DNA of 64,000 nucleotides from Mnemiopsis leidyi (taxonomy: Eukaryota > Ctenophora > Tentaculata > Lobata > Bolinopsidae): the NCBI GenBank assembly GCA_000226015.1, contig JH153493.1, positions 5,658 through 69,657 on the forward strand, in the 5' to 3' direction. Every line of letters begins with the position of its first letter. The stretch's first letter is position 1. Position numbers and translations under genes: made by a program. Shown here piece after piece: positions 1 to 13,547 of the stretch. Under the pieces are notes generated by a model. The model saw only the letters and a list, made by a program, of their open reading frames with translations, did not search any database and was not told where the DNA came from.

Positions 1-226
1 AGTCAGTCAGTCAGTCAGTCAGTCAGTCAGTCAGTCAGTCAGTCAGTCAGTCAGTCAGTCAGTCAGTCAGTCAGTCAGTCAGTCAGTCAGTCAGTCAGTC
101 AGTCAGTCAGTCAGTCAGTCAGTCAGTCAGTCAGTCAGTCAGTCAGTCAGTCAGTCAGTCAGTCAGTCAGTCAGTCAGTCAGTCAGTCAGTCAGTCAGTC
201 AGTCAGTCAGTCAGTCAGTCAGTCAG
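1..226. repeat. AGTC tetranucleotide microsatellite
   Basis: About 56 uninterrupted copies of AGTC start at the first base and break down at about 226. The array probably continues beyond the left edge of the window. Confidence 0.97.
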
Positions 227-2176
227 CCAATCAGTTAGACATGAAAACCTGCTGTATTCAGTCTGACAGCTAAAGCAGCATGGAAGTCCAAGTTGGCTGA
301 ATAACCAAGTTATTATTTACCTTGACATACCTCTGGATCTGAAGAATATTCAATTTACGTTAACGAAGTATTGTGAGTCAACCGTAGCCACAGTATCCGT
401 GTTCTCTAGCTCCCCCACATATATGTATATATACACAAGCTCGCAAAACGTCACACGTAATCACAACATGTCACTAGCAGCCACGTGCAAACCAGCCGTA
501 CTCAGTAGTCCAACCCTGGTGGAGTTGGAGCCACTCAACCAGCTTACTCGGGGGATACTTAGACTCTTATACGTAGATCTATGCGAGTCTGTAGGATTTG
601 TAATTGTTTCTTTTCCATGTTGTGTTCTGCGTTGATGAGGCGTCGGCCGTCGGGTTAGTGCACTCCCGAAGTGGTGTAGTGATAAGCAGCGGTCTCTGAT
701 TTGTTCATTAAAATTGCCCTAAGTAACAGGTCTGACATTATTACCGATCTTTAGAACATTTAACCATGATCATAAGTGTACCCACACAGGTGGTCATAAT
801 TCTACCGGCTGCTCTAAGAAAATAACTTTCGGTGTATGAGCCGCGTCTTTTTTACTTACAAAGTACTAATTCCACCGTATTGCGCTGTTTTTGTTTGATA
901 TAATATTACTACAAGTAATAATCGCTACAGCTAGTGGTACAGATGTAGCAGCACAGAAAATATTGTGAGTTTCTCGATCTTGAGAGTAATATTCTAGATT
1001 CGTCTCAGACAATTTCACTGCAATTATTTTCCAATAAACAATGCTGGCAGTTCCTTGAACCCATGTTGACAGTTGAAATACTCCTACTTATATTGACCTT
1101 AATACCTGTGGTCACACAATTTGCAGGTGTTATCCAATCTGACTATTGTAATGATAACGACACGTGTCGGCTGCAATATCGTTAGTGTAATAGCAGGTAG
1201 TTGGTTCCACTCCCAGTGTACAAAACTATAAGAACTGCCAGTTTGCAAGACAGACAACATTAGAGAGTTGACGTTGTTACTTGCTTGTCAAACATTCATC
1301 TCACGTTTAATTTCGGTCTCTGGCGTAGTAAGCAACAGAAAGAATATCTTAGAGAAAACTTACAGCCCAGATTTTACAATTCACATCACCTCGAAGTACA
1401 TTTGACACGTAAATGTACACAGTGAATTGTACAGTCACCATGACTACTAAACGTTCCCTCATCAGGAACACATGACGATATAGATCTCTAATCTCCATAT
1501 ATATCAGAAACACACAAGGTAAACTATATCTTCAGTTAAACAGTCATATATCCTGCTATGTCCTGCAGTTAAACAGTCAGATCCTTACCCAGTTACAGTT
1601 GAAGTAAATTAAAGTGAGTGTGACACCGAAACCGTGACATAACCTGTAATACCACCACTACCCCTGTCAGCTAACACCTGCTAACCGACTGACAGTGGTG
1701 TTTCCTCCGCGCCATGCATGTCAGTAACATCGCACTACCAACTATGTGTACAGACAGTTCTTGTATTCTTAGAATGTTCCCTGGGTCACGTGAAATTCCT
1801 GAATCCTGGATGTTAATGTTTTGAGACCTCGAGGATAATTCTCAATTCTCATTTAAACAACAGCTGTGAAGATACTGTACTTTGTTTTCTTGAACAGCTG
1901 CAATATATTGACACTGCATATGATGCCGTTAAGATATGTATATCTCCAACAAAATCCCAACAAATTTTACCGTTACACGAATCACAAGCATCTCGACGCG
2001 GCAATCTTCGTTCCTTGAATTCCGTGGCTAATAGTTTAAATGGGCTCTTTCCGAATGTGGTTGTCGGGATATGAGTTGTAATATCTATAAATATACTCCA
2101 AGTTTATGGGGTACCACACATTTCTCCATCTTTCTCCATTAGTCTGAGTAGCGACTGAGTAGGGGGACACATCTAA
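227..2176. other. No gene seen
   Basis: I see no convincing exon, RNA gene or repeat here. The only open frame of note (399-635) has no recognisable features. Confidence 0.5.
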
Positions 2177-2492
2177 TAGCTACATCCCCGGCTTGTAGCT
2201 AAATCCCCGGCTTGTAGCTTAATCCCCGGCTTGTAGCTAAATCCCTGGTTTGTAGCTAAATCCATGGTTTGTAGCTAAATCCCCGGCTTGTAACTAAATC
2301 CCCGGCTTGTAGCTAAATCCCTGGCTTGTAGCTAAATCCCCGGCTTGTCTTGTAGCTGAATCCCCGGCTTGTAGCTAAATCCCTGACTTGTAACTAAATC
2401 CCTGGCTTGTAGTTAAATCCTTGGTTTGTAGTTAAATCTTTGGTTTGTAGTTAAATCCCTGGCTTGTAGCTAAATTCCTGACTTGTAGCTAT
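2177..2492 (+). repeat. 19-bp minisatellite
   Basis: About 16 tandem copies of a unit close to TAGCTAAATCCCCGGCTTG. Copies differ by C/T changes (CCCCGG, CCCTGG, CCTTGG), mostly CpG-type transitions, and one copy carries a small CTTGT insertion. Not coding. Confidence 0.93.
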
Positions 2493-4638
2493 TGCTTATG
2501 GCTGGTCTCCATATAACATGGGTAATGGATATGAGAGGGGGAACGCAGGTTTAGGCGAGACATGATCTGATAAAAGTTTGGTTACAAGAGATTATGATAA
2601 AAGTTTGGTTACAAGAGATTATGTCGCAACAAAGATATCTACAACTGTACTTGCTGTACTTAAAATATTACTCACAACTTACAACAATGAGCTCAGAACT
2701 AATCCTGCAATACGCCAATACTCCATTATCCCTTTATTCACATGAGTTTCCCTGTACAAGCGGATACCCGATAACCCGATATACTGAACACTTTATAAAC
2801 ACGTGTCGAGTACACGTGTAACAACCACGTGTAACAAGTAAACAATATCCGATATTCCAGTACACTGTACTCTGTCTAAGTTTGTACCCGCTCTGTTTGA
2901 TATAATCGCACTGCTGGTGGTATTGCACGTGATAATTGACAGTTTCCTTTAAACCACCTCCTATTGTACACACAAGCGGCTCTGTGTCACCCTCTAGTTG
3001 AAGCTAATTGTCAGGTCGATACACCGTGTTACAGTCAATACAACCACTTAGTTATGTCCTGACAACAAAAAAGATTCGGTTAATAAGACTCCGGCTAAGT
3101 CGCATTTTGTGGTGTAAAACTTGTAGTGTAAATCTTGTGGTGGATATATCGATCTGGAAATTAATTGAGAAGTTATTGTAAGGAATATTAATTAGAATAT
3201 AAGTCTCACATGTTTCTTTTTACAAGAGGACTTGCTAATTATCATGGGAGAAACTTTCCTCATAACTTTATGTGATGTCATGATATGAGTACCAGAACGA
3301 GAAAATGACGAGGCCTTGCCCTGACTATACACTCTATGTGGTATGAGATATGGTGTTAGGTCATGCTTATTTGCTTTAGTTGAGGACCAGTACGTCATGA
3401 AAGAGCCAAGAAGTTATCACTGAGTAAGAAGACATTTTGCGCGGGAAGGTGATGATATAGACTAGCCGCTAATAAATAAGCTGATAGTAAGTGAAATCTA
3501 TAGCCAAAGGCTTTGTCATATTTCTTCGCGTGTTACGTCAGCATTCCGATGTTGAGAAAATCGCTTTGTAGAAACACATTTGCAGAGGAAGTGCAGTCGT
3601 CAAGTAAAGCAGTGACCGATTAACTGTTCCTGACACAAATAAACATTTATTTGACATTTTTCTAGTTTCCATTTAAGTTCATATACTTATCGATTTATTT
3701 ACCTCGTTGATCGCTCTGATCCCTTTTCGATACCTACTTTCTACTTTCAATTGAAGGTGACGTTTTTGACAGCGCTTTATTTTGTCTACACTGTGTTGAA
3801 GACCCCTGACTACTCTCAATTTTATAGCTTAATTTGTTTGACTTTTACTAATAAAGTTTGAATTGTTCCCATTCAATCAGCTGCCATTGCTGTCACTATC
3901 GTCATGCTTGATTGTGAAAATTTCTGGCCTGCAACTATATCAACAATCCACATTGCCACTCAAATTTGGATGTATAATCTTGATGCAAGGATAGAATAGT
4001 ATTTTCAATGTTCAGCTGAAATATATCATCGTCCAAATACCCCAGTTTTAATCTATTCTCCTTCCAGTGCCACGTATTTGGAACCACATTCGAAACCCCG
4101 AAGTATATAATCTCCACTCAGCTCAGCACATTTTGAGATAATGTTTATTTAAGGGTCCCCTCTTTGCCTCTTATCCTCTAATTGTATCGGTAATGTACAT
4201 GACAATTTAGTCAGCTTCATAGATCAAGCGTCCAATTACTTAACTACTCAGACCAATTAGCGCTATCAAGGCTCGTGTGTGGAATTCGGGAGTTTGGGGC
4301 AGTATTTACTCTTAGTAATTGTTTACCTTAACCCTGCCTGGACAAAGCTTTATAACGATAAGCTACTGAATCAACATCAAGTGTGTTATGTGTAGTAGTG
4401 CGTGTCATGTGTTTTAGTGTATGTTTTCTATGTTATGTATGTGTGTGTTATGTATGTGTGTATGTGTGTGTTATGTGTGTGTGTTGTTGGCTATTAAATT
4501 TGAGATTGTCGTAAAAACATCGTCTGGTATCGTATGTGGGTCATTACAAATAAGGACTGTGCAAGTATCGTGCATTAACGCACTCTCACCCCATTGTTTT
4601 CATGTGTGTAATAACTGGACAAATTTCTCAGTGGTGCT
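2493..4638. other. No gene seen; upstream of SRCIN1-like gene
   Basis: Intergenic DNA with short TG-rich stretches near 4390-4490 and no supported exon. It may contain the most distal promoter of the gene that starts at 4639, but no TATA box or other core element is clear. Confidence 0.4.
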
Positions 4639-4850
4639 ATGTTTAATACGCTCGGAAGAAGTAGGAGCAGGAAAGAGGACGATGCGCAGCGTGCAGCGAC
4701 GCTGGGTCGCTATGACAACGCACCGCGGTACTACCATGACGACCGTGCGCCGCCATCCCAGCAGCGTCCACCACCCCGCCATTTCGAGGACGATCCGAGA
4801 AATCGTGAGACGGCGTTTCCTCCCAGAGACGTGTATTTCGATAAAGTGAG
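4639..4850 (+). CDS. SRCIN1-like gene, distal first exon (A)
   Basis: Candidate first coding exon. It opens with ATG and the peptide MFNTLGRSRSRKEDD, then runs through a basic, proline- and arginine-rich stretch to a strong donor (AG|GTGAGA) in phase 2. The next acceptor at 5041 restores the frame. The composition, rich in S/R/P with RYD and NTL motifs, is like the low-complexity N-terminal parts of SRCIN1/SKT scaffolds. No domain is recognisable. Assignment to the same gene as the core at 29.6-33.2 kb rests on strand, splice phase and lack of an intervening terminal exon, so it could instead be a separate small gene. Confidence 0.55.
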
Positions 4851-5040
4851 GTGAGAAAATTAGGGCTAGCAAGCTGTCAGATATTTCTATTTTTGTCATA
4901 TTTCTAATGCTTGTATACGCCACATCGACTCAACCGCCAGTTTTCTGGAATTTAAGTGCCATTAGAGATAAGCAAATGTATGAGGAGTGAAATATTCCCA
5001 CGGTTAAAACACAAATCAGCTGACGGAGATAACATACCAG

Positions 5041-5176
5041 CAATGCCATCAGGTCACGTGACGAGGTATACGACTCCCACTCCTCCACCTCCAGCAAGGG
5101 TTCCAGGAGGTACAACACGCTCCAGCCCGGCCAAGCTCAAGATTTCAGGAGATTCTCCGACCAGGAGGACGCAAAG
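5041..5176 (+). CDS. SRCIN1-like gene, exon B
   Basis: Candidate internal exon between acceptor AACATACCAG and donor AAAG|GTTTGT. Entered in phase 2 from the exon ending at 4850, it reads without a stop, including the segment RRYNTLQPGQAQDFRRFSDQ, and exits in phase 0. A second frame is also open here (proline-rich) but does not fit the phase of the upstream exon. The phase-0 exit matches the shared downstream exon at 22106. Confidence 0.55.
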
Positions 5177-8100
5177 GTTTGTAAATTTGTTGCAATTCTA
5201 CTGGCTCTATTACCCTTTATGGCAAATTTACTGTTTATTGACTATTGTATGACGAGTAGTCAGGTAAAAGGACGTAAAATTTTGGAATATTGCAGCCGAG
5301 AAGAGTTGGCGGTTGGGTGGTATTCCTCGCCCTTAGATAGCATAATTCTCGGGAGGTGTTCTGGTTAAACCAAAATTTGCAGATACTATAACCACCTATA
5401 TTTTTCCAGCCACAATAATGGGATAGATTTCGAGTAAAGTAAAATGTTTTAGACATTGGGGGCTTAGCCAGATGTCGCTAGATGGATTTTGTATACTAAT
5501 AAGGGTGTTAGAGCTTCTTGAATTGTTGTTTCCATTATCAATACTTCTTGGGACTGGGATTACCGTAAATTTTTTAAGTTGAATCTGTCCATAATCTGCA
5601 ACCATTCAACCAACCATCTTACTTCAAGTTCAGCAGTCAATCATTGCGTAACACATCAGTTCAACAATTACTTCATCTATTAAATTGCTTGCTAACGGCA
5701 AGAATGAAGAATGTCAAATGTTACCCCTTTTTCCAAGCAGCCGCGTTCGCTGAAATCGTTTTATCTTCATGCGCTCCAAGTTCTGTTTTTTCCTCCAGCC
5801 CTCTTCTCCCAAAAGAATCTGTTGATAGTTTTATGCCGGGCTCGTAAGGACGTAAATGTAACGCGCGAAAAGTAATGTTCAGCGAAAGAAGTCTCTTCAT
5901 CACCCGTTAAGCATGGTTGACTGGTGGTCCGCGCGCGCGGCGCGCACGCTGGGCACGTTACTTTGAATATTTTGTTAAAGCCATAGTTTATTTCGAGACA
6001 AGGATCACAGTCTTAAGTCTGATATCATTAATGTTACCGAGCAGCCTCATGATAGTACCTAATGTTGCTATACAACAAAATTTGGAAATACATCAATCGA
6101 AAAACGTTGAATACATTAGAAAATGAGACTTGAGAGATTGAGAACGACGATGTTTGCCAAAATTCCTCCAACATGTCACGTGCATGTGTTGAACCGCGTG
6201 ACGGATTTCAGGAAATTAAACAGCTCTGCAACCTGTACCGTATCTAGTTCTTCACCTTCCAGAAATAAAGACTGAGAATAATCTCACTGTTAATTATTTA
6301 GTAATACACGTATAACGTATAAACAATAAAGATCACCAGTAAACTTTGAGAGTAAGACTCCTTAAAACACCAAACAAGGGAGACGTCGATGGTTGAAGGT
6401 TTTTCGCCGCCCAACATAATTGTGTTTAAGGTGAAAACTTTAAACCATTGTTTTGCGGAGAAAACTTGTTGATGACGTGCAAATTACTCAACCTGAACAG
6501 ATCACGTTATGCGTTTTCAAGAGATCTGCCAGTAATTAGATACCTATCACAAGAATCTCTGTTGATGTTCAGAAATGTGAGGCTACCAATTTGGGTTCTC
6601 TAGAATTACACAGCCCCCTGCGCTGCTAGATATGGGGCTCAGTTTTAAAACTTTAACCCCTAGTTTACTTTGATCTACCGCATCTATCAGCATCATATTA
6701 AGAGTCACATCTGACCTTGATTAGACAATTTATATTTTCTCTGCTCTGCTTCATGTTTGGTGTAAAATTGCAAAATAACCAGAAAGAGATTTCTGAATTT
6801 GTTTTGCCATGAACACAAATCGAACAATCAATTTCACCCGTCTCCTTGTGGCCATAAATTAGATTTTCATCAAACTGTGGTTATTTTATCGACTTCAATT
6901 CCCCATCAATCTTGAATATTGTATTTTTATTTGTTGTGAATCGTTCAGGAACCTTCTCGAATTATTAAACGTAGAATCTTTGTGTAAACCCAGGTCCCAG
7001 GTCCTTTTTATCCTTTTACAATTCTGGATAAATATCTTCTTCGAAAATTTCGAATACAATGAATTAAATTGACTTCGAGCATGATGCTCGTCATAGAGAT
7101 CTAATAAAAAGCTACTGCATTAAGTTGCTGTTACACGGTTTGTCAACAAAATTAAATTTTGAATTCTAGATTCGATTCCCATTAGCTTCACCCAACGCCT
7201 AGAACGTGTAATCTTTGATTTTTAGTTGAATGCAAATTTAATAACCGATCACTGCTTCTTGGCTTAAAGTTTAAGCCTTGCGACAGTTATTAATATTTGT
7301 AACTTGTGAGGACTCGATACATTACAGTTCATCAACACATTAAGTCCAAGAAACAGTTAATTCTAGCAGTTTATCAGAATTATACCGGAGCTGACTTACG
7401 AGACGGGTAGCGATATATGTCTACAGTTAAGTTTGATATCTGGCGGATCGAAGCGTGTAACCTCGTTACGAGCACCTCATAATTTCATCAAATTTCAAAT
7501 TCCACAACATTTTATGTACTAATCAATGATCTGTCCTACTCGCAAACACACAGTTTACTCCTCCAAGAAATGATACTATTCTTTTCCCGACGGACCAGGC
7601 TTTTGAGTTATTTACCGGAACAACAAAAACGTTCCTGATGCTGTTGTGTTCCTCCTAGGTCTGTCAGTACCTAATTATTTCCTTTTTATATCAGGTGATT
7701 TTTCTTTCTGTTCGATGTAAGAAGTTTTTTGTTATTTCATAACAGCCGAATTTTCAGTCGGGTCACGAGTTTAGGAATTTATCAATGTATATACGGCAAT
7801 GTATAATATACAATGTATATACGGCAAACCTTTTACACCTGCAGCGCCCCTTATCAAGCTCATAATTATTTATCATATAAGCATAATTATCAATCATATT
7901 AACTCGTGTTTACCAATCATTTTTGCATGGTTAACAATTGACTTTTTAATCACTTTGTTCATCATCTTATTGTGTTATTGCGGACATTTTTTGAAGATTG
8001 ATACAGCAAGCCATTATCCTTTCGATATTCTATGTTGAATATCACTAATGTACTATCATGTACTTAAACTTCTGTGTACATATTGTGGATAATATGCATC

Positions 8101-9377
8101 GTCTTGCTATAATCTTACAGCGCTGCACACGTGCTGAGAAACGAGCCATTAGAAACTAAAGAAAGTTGAAAAGCTTCACGTTGATTAAGAGTGACTAACG
8201 CACGTGCACCTTTCTGTGACGTCATAAGCTGATCGTGAACATCTGATTCTGATAAGTTTAATTGTCATAGGAAATGTTTTCGAAGCTCTCGTTTAATCGA
8301 GATATTGATATAGCGGTTACAATAGTTGGACATACACTCGACGATTGAGAACTCTTTCTCTATATCCATACTACCGCACGTGGTTGGTACTTGCGCCACA
8401 ATATTTGCACGTGGGGTGCGTGTCCATGACAACCAGTACACGTGGAGTTCCCATGATAGGTGCGACGAGACGCTCACTTGAACAGGTCTCCGTTACGTAC
8501 CCTCTAGTCGCATTAATTATTTCGATGAGAGTGCCCAATTTCTCGGAAATAATGAAAGTTGGCTCGTACACATTTTCTCTTGCTGACCAGGACACCTTGC
8601 AGAGCCCTACTGATGTTAATGGCTTTTTCGCTTGCGTGCTCCGACTGTTAAGGTGTTGAAATAGCTCCTTGAAGAAACTTCACTTTGGTAAGTGTGTAAT
8701 CTAGTGTAGCAGTTTGTTGTCGAGTTTTAGGTTCGTCTGTTATTTGTTGAATAGCTGTATGTTATCTTTTAAAAGTTATCTACCAATCAAATCTGGATCT
8801 TTTATTTAAGTGTCCACCTTTTTTATGAAGACACAGAACAAGTGTTAAAGTTAAAAAATCTTCGATCAAGTGAAAAATCTAGTGATAGTGACCTAGTGTT
8901 ACCATGTCAAGAATTGGAAATTGAAAAAGTGCACATTACTGCATTTCTAATAAGAACATATATCAGTATGTATATAGACTGGCGTAGTGTTTAAAAAAGC
9001 AATTTAAATTCTATGCCTCATACTTCCACTTTAACAACTTCTTGCTTAGATTTAACAGAAATCAAACCTTCAATTTATATTTTATCTTAAATACAGAAAT
9101 AGAAGATAAAGCTTATATCAGAAATTCCTCAGCCACTCATGTCGGTTTCAATTATCCGGTCTTCAGAGAAATAGCCTGTAATTTTTGCCGGTTGTGTACA
9201 TTTGTCGTATAAAATCACGGGGAAGTACTGGATCTTTCCAATATCTTGACATCCTATCCGATAAGAGGTTATTAATTCCCTCAAAACATGTGTGTCCAAC
9301 TTATTTCACTTTGACAGATTCGTTTTTGCGCCCGTGCTTGAAAGTCGAGGGGGTTTAAGGGAGCGTTAGTTTGGGGC
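5177..9377. other. Long intron, no gene seen
   Basis: Probable intron sequence of the + strand gene. A GC-rich patch of CG dinucleotides lies near 5929-5950, and a short direct repeat (CAATGTATATACGGCAA) occurs near 7783-7825. No supported exon, RNA gene or transposon was found. Confidence 0.4.
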
Positions 9378-9497
9378 ATGTTCGTTTGTGAAAATAAAGA
9401 AATAAAGACCGTGAGGTTTAATCTGGGTAATGTTATCGTGGATCCTGGGGGCGGGCTGGCCAGGTCCAAGTCTACTGACAACTTACTCAGACGCAAG
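9378..9497 (+). CDS. SRCIN1-like gene, candidate alternative first exon (C)
   Basis: A 120-nt exon beginning at ATG and ending in phase 0 at a good donor (GCAAG|GTAAAT). The peptide contains TVRFNLGNVIVDPGGGLARS and then SKSTDNLLRRK, a serine/arginine segment like phosphorylated loops of scaffold proteins. The sequence upstream lacks a pyrimidine-tracted acceptor, which favours a first exon over an internal one. The phase-0 exit is compatible with the common exon at 22106. Confidence 0.5.
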
Positions 9498-10736
9498 GTA
9501 AATTTTTGTTCTCAATCTGTCATCTATCTGTTTTTTGTCATCTTGCCTATTGCGGGTTAAAAAATTTCATGAATTTCAGGGTCTAAGAGTCACCCCTCAG
9601 TAGTAATACTTCTCGGCATTGCCTTGGCATAAAAAAGTTTATTTCATCTTCTTCTATATAGAAATTGTAGGACAGAACCTTGAGGTGAGGACCTACAAAT
9701 AATTGTATCGCGGGTTTTCTAGACAATTTCCTGATTAATGTCTCGCGATGATGCAAGGCTAACATCGGCATAACATCAAGAGTTTGTAATGCTTTAAACC
9801 ATGGCATCCAAGTCTGGTGTGCAATGCCAATATTGTAGTTTCCAATTATTAATCGATGCTATGATATTCATTTTTTTGATTAATGTTCATGACTTGCCTC
9901 TGTCTGTTTTCTTAAGAAAGCTTCTTTAGAAATACGATATTTGCTTAACCTCACTGAAAAATCAGACTGAATACATAAGCACGAATAAATTTTCTCTATA
10001 TTTATAGATTCAGAGCATCAAATACCTTATTTACTGGCTTATTTAGAATTTTCTTCTCAGAGAGATTTAGAAAATTAGAGCTACCGTGGCCATATTGAAT
10101 AGTTGGACACAATGGCGCGCTACTTTGCAAATCTACGTAGTCCTAAGTTGCCGGTATTGAATGTCTGTAAATTTCCAAATAATCTTAAATATCATAAAGT
10201 TTCTTCTTTTTATTCCAGTAGTATCATCTTTGTTTCACAAGATGTTTTCTTTCATCTACGATGGGTATACATATGAATATTATATATAACCATACTGGGA
10301 TTCACGGTTAAGTTTAATCACAAAAACACGTTCCCATTTGAAAATGAATTCCTTGCAAAACTACGCTCGAGATTTCCTTGAAACTTCAAAAGAAAAGATA
10401 ACCTCTTATTCTTTGTCCCTCTTGATCTTGTTACGGTTACGACACAAAGAGGAGATGTACTTATTGCATGTGTTCTTATTGCATGTTCTAATCACATGTT
10501 CTAATTAAACGTCTTATGCCTTACATAAATCAGTACTCCTCTATGAGAAAGCACTGCAAACTGAATTGTTAGAACTTCTGTTAGACTCAAGTTGGTTGCA
10601 CTGTGTAAAAGACTTAACTCCTAACACATACTCTCAAACATCGCCCATAGACAATTCCTGAATAATACATGAGATGGGCAACCCAAGTCGGGCCGCTCTC
10701 ATATTCACCGTAAATTTTAGTACTACCCTGTACTCT

Positions 10737-10867
10737 CTATCTCTCTCTTCTCTCTCTTTCTCTCTCTCTCTCTCTCTCNNNNNNNNNNNCTCTCTCTCTC
10801 TCTCTCTCTACTCTCTCTACTCTCTACTCTCTCTCTCGTCTCTCTCTCTCTCTCTNTCTCTCTCTCT

Positions 10868-10962
<95 letters not shown>
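10737..10962. repeat. TC dinucleotide microsatellite with assembly gap
   Basis: A (CT)n tract of over 200 bp with a few CTACTC and CGTC interruptions, one ambiguous base at 10856 and an 11-base N run at 10779-10789. Open frames across it (poly Ser-Leu one way, Arg-Glu the other) are artefacts of the repeat. Confidence 0.97.
10779..10789. other. Assembly gap
   Basis: Eleven Ns inside the CT microsatellite; the true array length is unknown. Confidence 1.
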
Positions 10963-10963
<1 letters not shown>

Positions 10964-11325
10964 ACTGTATTCCGCCTGGACCCACTCCAACTTGTAATCC
11001 AACTCAGCCCCCAGCTGCTGTCTCCAGGCACCTAATCACGAGTATAGCAGATAAGTAGTATAGCAGATAATACCTGCAGATAGGACAGTATGCAGGATGT
11101 CGGGGTACCTGAAACTGTACACTGCTACTACAGTTCATCTGTTCGAAATGTCCTAAATACCTCGCACCGCTTCGTGTGATTTTCCTCTACGCAAGAAGTA
11201 TCACCGTGTATTTCGAATTGTACACTCAAATTTAGAGGGCATCTGATTGTTTTGAATATTCATTGCCGCCCCTCGCGTAGTAGCGGGTAGCCCATACAGT
11301 TGTTTTGTCGTCTTGTTACAGTTCT

Positions 11326-11605
11326 AGATTTGTCGTCGTCGTTACGTGGTTTCAAATCAGTTTTGTCGTCGTTACGTAGTTTCAAATCAGTTTTGTCGTC
11401 GTTACGTGGTTTCAACTCAGCTTTTTTCACGTTACGTGGTTTCAAATCAGTTTTGTCGTCGTTACGCAGTTTCAACTCAGCTTTGTTCACGTTACGTGGT
11501 TTCAAATCAGTTTTGTCGTCGCTACGCAGTTTCAACTCAGTTTTGTCGTCGTTACGTGGTTTCAAATCAGTTTTGTCGTCGTTACGTAGTTTTACCTCAG
11601 CTTTT
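11326..11605. repeat. 30-bp minisatellite
   Basis: About nine copies of a unit near TTTCAAATCAGTTTTGTCGT plus CGTTACGTGG, alternating between AAATCAG and AACTCAG variants in a 60-bp higher-order pattern. Because 30 is a multiple of three, several frames on both strands stay open (a 10-residue repeat with DDKTDLK on the minus strand). I treat those as repeat by-products. Confidence 0.92.
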
Positions 11606-12003
11606 TGACCGTCACCATGACAGGTGTCATATCGATTTGGTAAATTTGTGTGGTGACGCAAAGTGGTATATCTCTCTGCTATATCCCCTCTCTAATGTAA
11701 ACTCTATAGTTTAATCGACAACCGACGGTGACGTGTGGAATTGTGCTCCCTAATTGAAATATCAGTTTATTTGTCAAATGTGGGGTGATAAATCTCAGTA
11801 CTGGCTAGTCGGTTGATGTTGTTACCGAGATTTATTTCACGTTTCAATCCATATCGACGCGTATCAAATACACGTGAATTCCACGGAGCAGCTCACTATA
11901 TACTGTTTAGTACGCTGATCCCTCACTAGAATTACTCGTCAATACATCATGGTAAAGGGTGTTTGCCCGCTATGAACTGTTGATTAACTTCTGATAAAGT
12001 GTC

Positions 12004-12010
12004 TATATAA
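12004..12010 (+). promoter_or_regulatory. TATA box of alternative promoter
   Basis: TATATAA lies 47 bases before the ATG at 12051, the right distance for a short 5' leader starting near 12035. It supports independent transcription initiation in front of the exon at 12051-12326. Confidence 0.55.
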
Positions 12011-12050
12011 GTGTCTATAGATACACACAGCTCCCTTTCTAGCTCTCATC

Positions 12051-12326
12051 ATGACCGACAACTGCTCCGGTTCCGAACTCCTGTTTCTGTTGGAGTCCAG
12101 TACTCGGACACTCCCTCAACGACCCACTTCCTCCTCTTCCTCGAAACGTCGTGTCTCCGCGGGAAGTGTAGGACGACAACAGAGTGTACCAACAGTAGGA
12201 CGACAACGCAGCTCCCCCAGCTCCCTCAACAGATCTCGTCCCTCTCCCGGGTCTGTGTCGTCCCGGTCCCTGGTGTCTGGACTGTCTGAACGGTCCAGGT
12301 TGAGGAGCTGTCCTGAACCTGACCAG
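12051..12326 (+). CDS. SRCIN1-like gene, alternative first exon (D)
   Basis: A 276-nt open exon from ATG to donor GACCAG|GTCTGT, ending in phase 0. It encodes 92 residues, very rich in Ser and Arg, with two short repeats of the type SVGRQQSV and TVGRQRSS; this resembles regulated, phosphorylated linker sequence. A TATA box lies just upstream. If the donor is not used, translation would continue for another 21 codons to a stop at 12392. Compatible in phase with exon 22106. No domain is recognised. Confidence 0.55.
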
Positions 12327-13027
12327 GTCTGTTTAATCAGAAATAGGACGGTTAGAGTCGTTACGTGTACCAACTATTATGTGTACAGCTGATAGTGCAG
12401 TTAGTTCTTGTGTGTAAACTAATAATTATGTGCAAACTCAATAAGGCTATGTGCAGACTGAGAACTAGAACATATTAAATACTTGTGTTCTCACTCAGCC
12501 CTAGTTCGCACACCTGCCCCAAACAGCAGCTGCTTTAAACAGCTGCTGTACGCACCACAGTCCCCCTACCTAGCCTAGTTCCTTAGTCCCGCGTTGTACC
12601 CCCTCAGCTGTGTGCTCCCCAGCATTCTCGCTGTAGCAGTCTCAATCTTCTCACTTTGTTCGTTGTCTATTTCATCAAGTTATTGCCTTGCGTTCGTTTA
12701 TATCCCACCTATCAAATGAGATGAAATTTTTGCGCAAAATTTCTTTTTGGCGTGAAAATGAAAAAAATAGCGACGCTCTGACAAAATAAGGTAACTTTGT
12801 CCTCGGTTGTTGGCTACCACAATTTTATACCTCGAAAGTTACTTCTGATATCGAATTGAAGAAAATCTGTTTGGTAAGCTTGTCGTTGGTTTGACGCTTT
12901 ATTCTAGCTAAAATACCACCTTAAAACAAATGGGAATCGGTCGGGGCACTGCAAATAAATTTGACATCATATGGCTTTACGTGGCATATTCATATTTTCA
13001 TTACGATTTACAATTACTTTATTTCAG

Positions 13028-13075
13028 GCTCAAAGAAATACAGTTCGAGAGTCTAAAATGAACGGCAGCAGTAAG
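13028..13075 (+). CDS. SRCIN1-like gene, 48-nt cassette exon (E)
   Basis: A small exon bounded by TTTATTTCAG and AAG|GTCAGT, exactly 16 codons (AQRNTVRESKMNGSSK), phase 0 in and out. It could be included or skipped without changing the frame and fits after any upstream phase-0 exon. Confidence 0.5.
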
Positions 13076-13547
13076 GTCAGTTTCAACACTTACCGGTTTT
13101 CACTTGCTTATTTTCTAGATTTGCGACTCTGTATTCTTACTCTGTACACGACTATTGACTGCTCCGTACCTGACCTGACGGTCCTTGTTTCCCTGGAAAC
13201 CATCTTCACAAATCCTCCCACCGCACCTGTTACACTCACAATTTTCACAAATTACACGCCGACCTAGTAAGGTTTCCGTGGATTCAAAATATTTTATAGG
13301 ATTGCATTTACGACAAATTAGACTCAGAAAATACCTAAATTCCACTCTCGGTACTTTTGGACCCTGTGTGATATGTCTTCTTCCGGTATTTGTGTACCAG
13401 TGTATAACTGTATTCTGCAACATGTAGAGTACCTGAGTGAAATGTAGTAAACATCGTAATTCAGGAGTCGTTACTCATGTTTGTAAACACTACTTATGCT
13501 CCCCGTCTGTTTGGTGTTTTAATCAGCACCATGACCCCTCTCCAGCG

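Noticed and set aside
5011-5252. Proline-rich frame (TPTPPPPARVPGG) as the coding frame of exon B
   Set aside because: It cannot be entered in frame from the exon ending at 4850, whereas the alternative frame with RRYNTLQPG can and exits at the same donor.
10674-11002. Ser-Leu and Arg-Glu rich frames
   Set aside because: Translation of a CT microsatellite with a gap.
11260-11661. Minus-strand frame with a 10-residue DDKTDLK repeat, and two overlapping plus-strand repeat frames
   Set aside because: The 30-bp minisatellite is a multiple of three and keeps several frames open on both strands; there are no splice sites or homology to favour one.
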